This document shows positions 41,893-49,174 of a stretch of DNA of 64,000 nt, piece by piece. Under the pieces are notes generated by a model, which was not told the origin of the DNA, ran no database searches, and worked only from the letters and a program-made list of their open reading frames with translations. Position 1 is the stretch's first letter, and every line of letters begins with the position of its first letter. The DNA is from Marininema mesophilum. GTDB taxonomy: Bacteria > Bacillota > Bacilli > Thermoactinomycetales > DSM-45169. The stretch is from NCBI RefSeq assembly GCF_900106775.1, contig NZ_FNNQ01000001.1:248001-312000 (forward strand). Direction: 5' to 3'. The translations under genes and the position numbers were made by a program.

Positions 41893-43401
41893 ATGGTTTG
41901 TCCCGCTTTTGCGTCTTCTGCCCCCCTTACAACGGGGGTTGTTCCAGCCTTCGTCACCAGTGCTGATTTTAACAATGATGGGAATATCGATCTCGCTGTC
42001 ACCAATTTTACAGATGGCACTGTCTCTGTGTTCTTAGGCATTGGAGATGGGACCTTTGGTACTCAAACCACCTTTGCCACCGGAACCTTTCCAAACGGGA
42101 TCATTAGCGCGGATTTTAATAATAATGGGATTATCGATCTCGCTGTCGTTAATCAAGCAGATGACACTGTATCCATCTTGCTAGGAAACGGCACTGGAGG
42201 CTTTGGTCCTCAAACCACTTTTGCCACCGGTAGTAATCCAGTAGAGCTCACCAGTGCAGATTTTAATGAGGACGGCAATATCGATCTCGCTATCACCAAT
42301 CTTCTAGGTGACACGATCTCTGTGCTCTTAGGCAATGGAGATGGGACCTTTGATCCTCAAACCACCTTTGCCACCGGAAGCTTTCCAGAAGGGGTCACTA
42401 GCGCGGATTTTAATAATGATGGCAATATAGACCTGGCTGTCACTAATCCAGGAAATGACTCCGTCTCCATCTTTCTAGGCAATGGAGATGGTACCTTTGA
42501 TCCTCAAACCACCTTTGCCACCGGAACTATTCCACAAGGGATCACTAGCGCGGATTTTAATAATGACGGGTTTATCGATCTCGCTACCCCCAGTCTAATA
42601 GATAACACCATCTCCGTCTTGCTAGGAAATGGTGACGGAACCTTTGATCCTCAAGCTACCTTTGCCACCGGAGCTGGGCCATTTGCCGTGATAAGTACAG
42701 ACTTTAACTGTGATGGGATTCTGGATCTAGCCGTTACCAATAGTGGTGACGACACTGTCTCTGTGCTCTTAGGTAATGGAGATGGGACCTTTGGTCCTCA
42801 AACCACCTTTGCCACCGGAGCCTTTCCACTCGGGATCAATAGCGCCGATTTGAACAATGATGGGGCACCCGACTTAGCTATCGCAAATACATTTAGTGAC
42901 AATGTCTCCGTCTTGCTCGACGACTGTGTCCGTCCTTTTACTTGCTCGGATCAGGTACTACCCAATGATCCTGGAATCTGCGCAGCAACCGTCCCCTTCC
43001 CATCGGAACAATGCGTCAATGTTGCCACTTCCTGCGATCCAGATACCGTCGCGGTGGGTAACCCAACCCTAGTCACTTGTACCGCAGCCAGTAACCTAAA
43101 TCCAGCGAATACAGAAGTGTGTACCTTTACGGTCACGGTTAATGATACCGAACCGCCTGTTTTTACAAACCTTAGAGATATTGATGTTGAGGCGAATAAT
43201 TCCATAGGAACGATCGTGACTTATCCCGATCCCACGGTCACCGATAATTGCCCGGGTGTGATCACAACTGCTTGCAACCCTCCCTCAGGTTCCTTTTTCC
43301 CAGTGGGAGCCACGATTGTCACCTGTGTGGCCACGGATACGAACGGCAACTCCGCCACCGGATTTTTTACGATTACCGTCTTCCCTTTTGAGGAGGAGTA
43401 A
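41893..43401 (+). CDS. FG-GAP (VCBS) seven-repeat beta-propeller protein with HYR domain
   Basis: A 502-aa protein. Residues 22-345 are seven tandem repeats, six of exactly 49 aa and a shorter last one. Each holds a calcium-type loop (DFNNDGNIDLAV and variants), a strand VSVLLGNGDGTF and the linker TTFATG, predicting a seven-bladed propeller. The segment 350-415 is Cys-rich and HYR-like, and a clear HYR domain follows (about 415-497, starting NDTEPPVF and ending FFTITVF). AAAGGAGG precedes the ATG. No signal peptide, membrane anchor or sorting motif is visible, odd for domains that usually work outside the cell. Function unknown. Confidence 0.85.
   Translation: MVCPAFASSAPLTTGVVPAFVTSADFNNDGNIDLAVTNFTDGTVSVFLGIGDGTFGTQTTFATGTFPNGIISADFNNNGIIDLAVVNQADDTVSILLGNGTGGFGPQTTFATGSNPVELTSADFNEDGNIDLAITNLLGDTISVLLGNGDGTFDPQTTFATGSFPEGVTSADFNNDGNIDLAVTNPGNDSVSIFLGNGDGTFDPQTTFATGTIPQGITSADFNNDGFIDLATPSLIDNTISVLLGNGDGTFDPQATFATGAGPFAVISTDFNCDGILDLAVTNSGDDTVSVLLGNGDGTFGPQTTFATGAFPLGINSADLNNDGAPDLAIANTFSDNVSVLLDDCVRPFTCSDQVLPNDPGICAATVPFPSEQCVNVATSCDPDTVAVGNPTLVTCTAASNLNPANTEVCTFTVTVNDTEPPVFTNLRDIDVEANNSIGTIVTYPDPTVTDNCPGVITTACNPPSGSFFPVGATIVTCVATDTNGNSATGFFTITVFPFEEE
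41956..42927 (+). repeat. Seven tandem 147-bp repeats coding propeller blades
   Basis: Six complete 147-bp units and a final 90-bp unit. Several units share long nearly identical stretches such as GGAGATGGGACCTTTG and CCACCTTTGCCACCGGA, showing recent duplication or gene conversion within the gene. Confidence 0.9.
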
Positions 43402-43604
43402 GAGTTAAGTTTCCTTCTGATTTTCAATCCTCGATGGGCCACTCTAGTTCAACTTATCCTACTCTTCGAAAACTGTTTGCTTCAATGCATAAGTTTGTCT
43501 GGGATCACTGTCTGTCACCTTTGCTACTGTTCTGCTAATCCAATAATTACCACGTATTAGGATGCTAGTTTTGGTTATCGAAATCTTTCATTTTTATCAT
43601 AGAA

Positions 43605-43629
43605 AAAGACGTTCATTATAAACGTCTTT
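43605..43629. terminator. Bidirectional terminator between FG-GAP gene and opuA fusion
   Basis: AAAGACGTT and AACGTCTTT arms with A/T runs. The rest of the 330-bp spacer (43402-43731) shows no gene. Confidence 0.8.
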
Positions 43630-43731
43630 CTGTTAGTCTCTTCTTAAGTTTTGGATGTGCCGTACTGTATCATTGGAGACACCTCTTCTTCAATCCCTCT
43701 TTGATAACCTGCTCATTATCGCCGCCAAAAA

Positions 43732-45447
43732 TTATTTTGTCCATTTCTTCACTGTTTCTGGATTCTCTTTTACCCACTCGGCGGCTGCCTGCTCAGGCTC
43801 CTCACCCTTGTGGATCTTTAGCATCACTTGTTGCATATTATTCACGGTCCAGTAGAATTGATCGAGGATTTTATACGCCTTTGGATTCCTTCCTTTTAAA
43901 TCTTTGCTGACCATGGTATTGATATGTTCCGTCCCACCATATACCTTCTTCGGATCCTTAAGGAATTTCAGTTTGTATTGTATGAATTTCCAATGAGGAA
44001 CCCAACCTGTCACAACGATGGGCTTTTTCGCGTTAATCGCTTTTTTAAGTGATGCTGTCATCGCCGCATCGGATCCCTCAACTAACTTCATACCTAAATC
44101 ATAGCTTTTAAGCGCCCTTTCTGTAGCCTGCATCACACCAGCACCTGAATCAATCCCGATGATTTCATTATCAAACTGGCTTTTATCTTTCTTTAAATCA
44201 TCGATCGTATTTGCTTTTACGTACTGCGGCACAACTAACCCAATGTGAGCACCTTTCAGATTAGGACCTAGATTATCCACTTGATTTTTGTAGCGATCGT
44301 AATAAGCCTTACCAGTAAGAGGTAGCCAAGCAAACATAACATCCGCATTTCCTGAAGCAACCCCAGACCACATGGGCCCAGCATCTACTAGTTTCAGTTC
44401 CACTTTGTATCCTTGGTTTTCTAATACCTTTTTAATTACACTGCTACTAGCTACTTCCGATTCCCAGTTCCCAGAGGCAATGGTGATTTTCTTACCACCA
44501 CCCCCTGGTACAGCCTGCTTGTATAAGCCAAAGATAATGAGAACCGCAACAGCTACCAGTGCAGTGATGGGCTTACCCCATCGACCAAGGAAGTTTTGGT
44601 TTTGACTAACACGAGTAGCTGATTTTTGCTTGCCCATATTTTGTGTTATACGGTCAAGGATGATGGCAATGATTACAATCGCCACTCCCCCTTCAAACCC
44701 TTTCCCTACTTCCAGACGACTGATCGATTGAAGAACAATCGCCCCAAGACCACCTGCTCCAATCATAGAAGAGATGACTACCATGGATAATGAGAGCATA
44801 ATCGTCTGGTTAATCCCCGCAAGAATCGTCGGGCGAGCCAGAGGAAGCTGTACTTTGATCAGTTTTTGTCTTGGCGAAGAACCAAAAGCATCTGCCGCTT
44901 CAATCAAATCCTCTGCTACCTGACGGATCCCAAGATTAGTAAGCCGGATAGTTGGTGGCATCGAGAAAATGACGGATGCAATGACCCCCGGAACGGACCC
45001 TAGAGAGAAGAAGAAAACAGCGGGAATCAGATAGACAAAGGCTGGCATCGTCTGCATGAAGTCCAATATTGGATTTAAAACGTTCTGCACACGCTGACTG
45101 CGAGCAGACCAGATTCCCATCGGGATACCGATCACGATAGATATAATCGTGGCCGTCAAGACAAGGGCTATAGATTCAGCGCTTTCGCTCCAATACCCAA
45201 GATTATCAATCAATAACAACCCTAAAAAGGTAAAGAGTGCAATCGAGAGCCGACTGGCTAAAAAGGCTAGGAAGGCAATCACTAAGGCCACCACCAAAGG
45301 TGGAGCCGTATCAAATATAGTCTGAAAGAACTGAACCGTTGGTTCAATAATCCCTGTAATCAGTGCGAACAATGGCTTTAAGTTTGTTTGTAGCCATTCG
45401 ACAGCCATATCGACCCAGTTATTTAAAGGTATTTTAGTAAGATACAT
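43732..45447 (-). CDS. Glycine betaine ABC transporter: fused permease and substrate-binding protein
   Basis: A 571-aa fusion of an OpuAB/ProW-like permease (about residues 1-285) and an OpuAC/ProX-like binding domain (about 315-571). The permease has about six helices and the ATPase-contact loop EAADAFGSSPRQKLIKVQLP. A membrane segment at about 300-318 tethers the binding domain outside the cell. Its aromatic residues (GPMWSGVASG, MFAWLPLTGKAYY, VTGWVPHWKF) resemble the betaine cage. Such fusions are known (OpuABC). The cognate ATPase gene, expected just upstream, is missing; a wrecked transposase lies there instead. Confidence 0.9.
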   Translation of the reverse strand: MYLTKIPLNNWVDMAVEWLQTNLKPLFALITGIIEPTVQFFQTIFDTAPPLVVALVIAFLAFLASRLSIALFTFLGLLLIDNLGYWSESAESIALVLTATIISIVIGIPMGIWSARSQRVQNVLNPILDFMQTMPAFVYLIPAVFFFSLGSVPGVIASVIFSMPPTIRLTNLGIRQVAEDLIEAADAFGSSPRQKLIKVQLPLARPTILAGINQTIMLSLSMVVISSMIGAGGLGAIVLQSISRLEVGKGFEGGVAIVIIAIILDRITQNMGKQKSATRVSQNQNFLGRWGKPITALVAVAVLIIFGLYKQAVPGGGGKKITIASGNWESEVASSSVIKKVLENQGYKVELKLVDAGPMWSGVASGNADVMFAWLPLTGKAYYDRYKNQVDNLGPNLKGAHIGLVVPQYVKANTIDDLKKDKSQFDNEIIGIDSGAGVMQATERALKSYDLGMKLVEGSDAAMTASLKKAINAKKPIVVTGWVPHWKFIQYKLKFLKDPKKVYGGTEHINTMVSKDLKGRNPKAYKILDQFYWTVNNMQQVMLKIHKGEEPEQAAAEWVKENPETVKKWTK

Positions 45448-45509
45448 TGTTCATTCACTCCATTTAGGCAAGCACAGCGATGATGGAACCTCTAGCTCTT
45501 GTGCAAACT

Positions 45510-45706
45510 TTAATTATTTAAGCGGGAAAAAGCACTTTTGTAAGCATTGATAAACCGTGATAATTCTGAATTCGGATACCCCTTGCACGACGGGAAATAG
45601 GATCATCCCGTACTTTCTTTCGATAGTTGATCATGAGGACGAAGTGGTAGTACATCAAGAATACTGATTGGTTGTTGCTATCCCATTTTCTCTTTTTATC
45701 AACCAT
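45510..45706 (-). pseudogene. Degenerate IS200/IS605-family TnpA transposase
   Basis: One frame (45518-45706) starts MVDKKRKWDSNNQSVFLMYY and continues HFVLMINYRKKVRDD, matching the N-terminus of IS200-type TnpA. A second frame ending at 45510 reads RFINAYKSAFSRL, a block from the TnpA middle. About 60 codons in between, including the HUH catalytic histidines, are deleted and the frame is shifted. The C-terminal catalytic Tyr region is also gone. Nonfunctional. Confidence 0.82.
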
Positions 45707-45963
45707 TTCATCACCTAATACCGATGAATCGATCAGGTGAATATTAAAAGCAACAACGATTCTAATATATGGTCAGACTTGCTAAGATCAGCGGTTATAT
45801 AATCTATTTTCTTTCACGCTGATAATACATAAGAAACGAACACACAGTTTGCGATGTTACATCGCTCACATCAATTATTCAACCGCTCTGCACAAAATTC
45901 CTGTAATACCAGCAAGGTTAGACTGTAAGCACGAACCGTATTTTCCGATTAACAACATAAAAA

Positions 45964-45994
45964 ACCACTCCTCGATAAATTGTAGAGTAGTGGT
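45964..45994 (-). terminator. Terminator after the tRNA cluster
   Basis: ACCACTCCTC and GAGTAGTGGT arms (one mismatch) followed on the minus strand by TTTTTT. The spacer from 45707 to 46067 otherwise holds only a small hairpin GCGATGT-ACATCGC near 45852. Confidence 0.8.
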
Positions 45995-46067
45995 CATTAT
46001 TTTGCAAATCGTATCTCACTGTGACTACTATCTTGCAAAAGTGCGAAAAACTTTATTATACCGCTTC

Positions 46068-46142
46068 TGGTGGGTGGTACTGGGATCGAACCAGCGACCT
46101 CTACCGTGTCAAGGTAGCGCTCTCCCCCTGAGCTAACCGCCC
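46068..46142 (-). tRNA. tRNA-Val (GAC)
   Basis: Cloverleaf of 75 nt with D-arm TTAGCTCAGGGGGAGAGC, anticodon stem CTACC/GGTAG with loop TTGACAC (anticodon GAC), TTCGATCC T-loop and encoded CCA. Acceptor arms GGGCGGT and ACCACCC pair except for a C-A mismatch at the fourth pair. Confidence 0.9.
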
Positions 46143-46158
46143 ATAAATGTAGCAAAAA

Positions 46159-46234
46159 TGGTGGGCCCAACAGGACTCGAACCTGTGACCGATCGGTTAT
46201 GAGCCGACTGCTCTACCGACTGAGCTATAGGCCC
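46159..46234 (-). tRNA. tRNA with CAT anticodon (elongator Met or Ile2)
   Basis: Cloverleaf of 76 nt: acceptor GGGCCTA/TGGGCCC (one G-T), anticodon loop CTCATAA, T-loop TTCGAGT, encoded CCA. The body resembles lysidine-modified tRNA-Ile2 of Bacillus at least as much as elongator Met; sequence alone does not decide. Confidence 0.88.
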
Positions 46235-46249
46235 TTGATAAAAAAAAAC

Positions 46250-46326
46250 TGGCGGAGCTGACGGGGCTCGAACCCGCGACCTCCGGCGTGACAGGCCGGC
46301 GTGAACTCCAACTTCACCACAGCTCC
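46250..46326 (-). tRNA. tRNA-Asp (GTC)
   Basis: Cloverleaf of 77 nt: acceptor GGAGCTG/CAGCTCC, anticodon stem CCGGC/GCCGG with loop CTGTCAC (anticodon GTC), TTCGAGC T-loop and encoded CCA. Confidence 0.92.
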
Positions 46327-46330
46327 ATAT

Positions 46331-46406
<76 letters not shown>

Positions 46407-46472
46407 ATAGTGTATCCGCGTATCAGCGACAAGTTCAACTATACAGGATTTTGAGAAGCAATGCAAGGGTTT

Positions 46473-46661
46473 TTAAATTTTTTTCTTATTTTGATTCCAA
46501 ATATAACGAACTCCATAACGGCCCCGTGGAGATCGAAAAACTTCCACTTCCTCTGGACTTTCATAACCATATACCCACCAGTCTTCCTGCATCCGGGTTG
46601 CTAAACAACGTGCTTGAAAACGAGAGCTATATAGCTTAGCCCAGTAAATCCAGTTAGACAT
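46473..46661 (-). CDS. Hypothetical protein, 62 aa, Trp/Tyr/Arg-rich
   Basis: Starts MSNWIYWAKLYSSRFQARC and contains WWVYGYESPEEVEVFRSPRG. AAGGGGG lies six bases before the ATG, so translation is plausible. No family recognised. It precedes the tRNA cluster on the same strand. Confidence 0.6.
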   Translation of the reverse strand: MSNWIYWAKLYSSRFQARCLATRMQEDWWVYGYESPEEVEVFRSPRGRYGVRYIWNQNKKKI

Positions 46662-46798
46662 AGAGGTTCCCCCTTATCATGCCCCCTATGTCTCACCAGC
46701 GTGAAAGACAGAAGAGACCATGTAAACATTCCTGTAGTAGTGCATTTATTCTTTGCTGTTTATGGTAGTTTCATCCCATCAGTCAAGGGGCCATTTTT

Positions 46799-46957
46799 AT
46801 GCCCGCCGTTGCAGTACTACTAAATTCACATACACTATATCAACAACCGGATCCGTTGTTACTTTATCATCTGACCTCCATCGGACAGATGTTCCCTCCT
46901 CTTTCGCCGGACCCCTTGGGTCCGGTTTTTTTATTAAAAAGAGCCCGTACCTCTTAG
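46799..46957 (+). CDS. Possible small ORF, 52 aa
   Basis: ATG with AAGGGG eight bases upstream; begins MPAVAVLLNSHTLYQQPDPL. Its last third runs through the hairpin at 46907-46932, which argues against it unless that hairpin ends its mRNA inefficiently. Listed as doubtful; it is the only coding candidate in the 46662-46975 spacer. Confidence 0.2.
   Translation: MPAVAVLLNSHTLYQQPDPLLLYHLTSIGQMFPPLSPDPLGPVFLLKRARTS
46907..46932 (+). terminator. Plus-strand terminator in the spacer before pgpA
   Basis: CCGGACCC-CTT-GGGTCCGG followed by TTTTTTT. No established plus-strand gene precedes it, hinting at an unannotated transcript. Confidence 0.88.
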
Positions 46958-46967
46958 GCACGGGCTC
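46941..46967 (-). terminator. Terminator after pgpA
   Basis: GAGCCCGT and ACGGGCTC arms followed by TTTTTAAT on the minus strand. Confidence 0.88.
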
Positions 46968-46975
46968 CTTCTTTA

Positions 46976-47515
46976 TTATCCAGCATGTTGATTAGTAAGT
47001 TCTCGCTCTCTTGCTTCCTCTTCATCACGAATCCGATGAGCTAGACGGCTAGATGCAGAAGCTGCAATACTAGCTACCAAATCGTCCAGGAAGGTATGAA
47101 CAGGACCATCTTGTTTGGTATCTAATTTTTTAATGATACCAATCTTATTTTTATCTAAGTAACCAAAAGTGGTTACCGCTATGCTTCCATAGCCAAACAC
47201 AGAACCTAATGCCAGGGTTTCATCGCAACCAAATAGTCCTTCATCTGATTCAATAATGGATTGCAGTGGCTCTGAAAGTTTCCTTTGTTCTGCAAGCATA
47301 TCTAACTCAACACCAACTAAGATCGCATGTTGAATTTCTCGCTTGCCAAGAACAGCATTCACGCTCTCTACACAATGATCCATCATGAGATCTTTACTGT
47401 AGGGAGCTTGCATGCGGAAAACAATCTCCGCAATACCTTCGATAGTGACACCTCGTACACTGAGTCGTTCTAGAGCTGCTTCCTTGACTTCTTCACTGTG
47501 CACTCGTCTTTTCAT
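46976..47515 (-). CDS. pgpA: Phosphatidylglycerophosphatase A family protein (YutG-like)
   Basis: A 179-aa PgpA-fold protein. VTIEGIAEIVFRMQAPYSKD, the central ESDEGLFGCDETLALGSVFG (cut between positions) and the C-terminal HTFLDDLVASIAASASSRLA match the YutG-type PgpA of Bacillales, which removes phosphate from phosphatidylglycerophosphate. No clear membrane helices, as in YutG. ATG 47515 has AAGGAGGAG upstream. Confidence 0.87.
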   Translation of the reverse strand: MKRRVHSEEVKEAALERLSVRGVTIEGIAEIVFRMQAPYSKDLMMDHCVESVNAVLGKREIQHAILVGVELDMLAEQRKLSEPLQSIIESDEGLFGCDETLALGSVFGYGSIAVTTFGYLDKNKIGIIKKLDTKQDGPVHTFLDDLVASIAASASSRLAHRIRDEEEARERELTNQHAG

Positions 47516-47721
47516 GGTTTCTCCTCCTTCAGGACTCCCTACAGAGCCTAATTTCGATTTTAACATGAACACCCTCCCATATCCAACTAGCCGCTCAACA
47601 CATTCCAGGAATCCAGTAGATCGCTTTCATACATAACCGTTAGTAGGTATAATAGGAGGACCACCCTGACATTGTTTTGGTTTTATTTCCCATACATTAG
47701 CATCCCAAGGAGGGAAAAAGT

Positions 47722-48231
47722 ATGAAATATGGTGTAGTCATATTTCCCGAGAAAAAAATTCAAGATATCGCCAACTCCTATCGTAAGCGGTATGATCCTC
47801 ACTATGCTTTAATTCCGCCCCATATCACACTAAAAGAAGCTTACGATTTTGATGAAAATCACTTGAATGAAGCAACAAATCATTTGGAGCAAATCTCTCG
47901 TGAAACGGCTCCCTTTGAGATACTTTTGCATAAGGTAAGCACTTTCCATCCAACTACAAATGTCTTATATCTTGCCGTTCAAGAAAGTGAGGATATTTAT
48001 AGCCTTCATGAGCAAGTGAATTCAGGAGAACTGTTTCATGAAAGTTCTTATCAATTCATTCCTCATATCACCATTGGCCAGAAACTGCCTGCAGATGAAA
48101 TGCACGATATCTATGGACGTCTACGGATGGTGAATGTTCAACTAAAAACTCGAATCGATCGCTTTCACCTTCTCTACCAACTAGACAACGGTTCTTGGAC
48201 CATCTATCAAACATTTTTATTAAGGGGCTAA
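47722..48231 (+). CDS. yjcG: YjcG-like 2H phosphoesterase (2'-5' RNA ligase family)
   Basis: A 169-aa protein with the two HxT motifs of the 2H superfamily: PPHITLKEAY near residue 33 and IPHITIGQKL near residue 114. MKYGVVIFPEKKIQDIANSY opens it, as in YjcG. GGAGGG upstream of the ATG. The substrate of YjcG is unknown. Followed 31 bp later by the acetyltransferase gene, as yjcF and yjcG adjoin in Bacillus. Confidence 0.9.
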   Translation: MKYGVVIFPEKKIQDIANSYRKRYDPHYALIPPHITLKEAYDFDENHLNEATNHLEQISRETAPFEILLHKVSTFHPTTNVLYLAVQESEDIYSLHEQVNSGELFHESSYQFIPHITIGQKLPADEMHDIYGRLRMVNVQLKTRIDRFHLLYQLDNGSWTIYQTFLLRG

Positions 48232-48262
48232 CGCCCCTTTTTTTGAAAGGATGACATTCCCC

Positions 48263-48709
48263 ATGTCCATCGAGATATCCATCATTACAGATAAGACGGC
48301 CCAAAACGAAGCTTTATCTATCCGAAAAACGGTCTTTGTTGGTGAACAAGGGGTTCCATTAGCCCTAGAAACCGACGAACATGAGGAGCAATCTACCCAT
48401 TTCATTGCAAGAATGAATGGATATCCTGCTGGCACATTACGCTTTCGCTGGCTGTCCAAGGAACTCGGTAAAGTGGAACGAGTCGCTGTCCTTTCCCAAT
48501 ATCGCGGAGCACGCATTGGTGTAGCTTTGATGCAAGCTGTTGAAGACTATGCTCACCAGCAGGGAGCACTTCAAATCAAATTATCTGCTCAAACAAATGC
48601 TTTACCCTTTTACACCAAACTTGGTTATCAGGAAGTAGGGAGCCCCTATATGGATGCAGGGATTGAACATATCACCATGGGGAAATCCCTTACCTCCGAA
48701 AAAGTGTAG
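48263..48709 (+). CDS. yjcF: GNAT acetyltransferase (YjcF-like)
   Basis: A 148-aa GNAT protein: IRKTVFVGEQGVPLALETDE near the N-terminus and the acetyl-CoA loop VLSQYRGARIGVALMQAVE (about residues 78-96). ATG 48251 touches the AAAGG site; ATG 48263 lies 12 bases after it, so the start is uncertain. The 3' end lies inside the terminator arm. Confidence 0.87.
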   Translation: MSIEISIITDKTAQNEALSIRKTVFVGEQGVPLALETDEHEEQSTHFIARMNGYPAGTLRFRWLSKELGKVERVAVLSQYRGARIGVALMQAVEDYAHQQGALQIKLSAQTNALPFYTKLGYQEVGSPYMDAGIEHITMGKSLTSEKV

Positions 48710-48736
48710 AGAAAGAATCACTACACTTTTTCGGGG
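48694..48736. terminator. Terminator overlapping the end of yjcF
   Basis: CCGAAAAAGTGTAG and CTACACTTTTTCGG are perfect 14-bp arms; the TAG of the first arm is the yjcF stop codon. Confidence 0.85.
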
Positions 48737-48778
48737 GTAAATAATAAAATATTCAATCATTTAAGAGTTATTTTAAAT

Positions 48779-48802
48779 AGCACCTCCAACAATGGAGGTG
48801 CT
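48779..48802 (-). terminator. Terminator after the 85-aa hypothetical gene
   Basis: AGCACCTCC and GGAGGTGCT arms, then ATTTAAA on the minus strand. Confidence 0.65.
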
Positions 48803-48823
48803 ATAGGGTGCTGTACACTCAAC

Positions 48824-49081
48824 TTACTTTCGGTTGCGTTTCCGAACTTCTTCCGTGAGCCGCTTTCCTAACTCCGTCGAGTCGCCTTGAGCAGAGCGGC
48901 CATCTTTATCGATGCCCAACTCACCGGACACTTCGTTCATCATTTCTTGAAGTTTACGGTCGTCATTCGATTGACTACGTTGTTGTTTGGTTTTCTTCCA
49001 TTTACCAAATCCAAACAAAGCAGACGCCCCCTTTAATGCTTGCGTTGAGTGCCCCTTTATCATTTGCACTGCTACCTTCAT
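48824..49081 (-). CDS. Hypothetical basic protein, 85 aa
   Basis: MKVAVQMIKGHSTQALKGAS then a Lys/Arg/Gln-rich, probably helical remainder ending EEVRKRNRK. Ribosome binding site AGGTAG. Not recognised; bounded by terminators on both sides, which supports an independent gene. Confidence 0.6.
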   Translation of the reverse strand: MKVAVQMIKGHSTQALKGASALFGFGKWKKTKQQRSQSNDDRKLQEMMNEVSGELGIDKDGRSAQGDSTELGKRLTEEVRKRNRK

Positions 49082-49128
49082 TTATGTCTACCTGAAACTG
49101 GCTTCTTCTGTCGCGAAACCAAACAGAT

Positions 49129-49159
49129 CAGTCCCCCAGGGTCACATCCTGGGGGACTG
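49129..49159 (-). terminator. Hairpin after SEC-C protein gene
   Basis: CAGTCCCCCAGG and CCTGGGGGACTG are perfect 12-bp arms; the following T run is weak. Confidence 0.75.
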
Positions 49160-49174
49160 ATAAAAACCTTTATA

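Noticed and set aside
42951..43442. Minus-strand frames of 73-84 aa opposite the HYR region
   Set aside because: Shadows of the repetitive coding sequence with no ribosome binding site and no plausible composition.
45849..46136. Plus-strand 95-aa frame ending inside the tRNA region
   Set aside because: It reads through the tRNA terminator and the antisense of tRNA-Val; its WVVLGSNQRPL-like end is a common translation artefact of tRNA genes.
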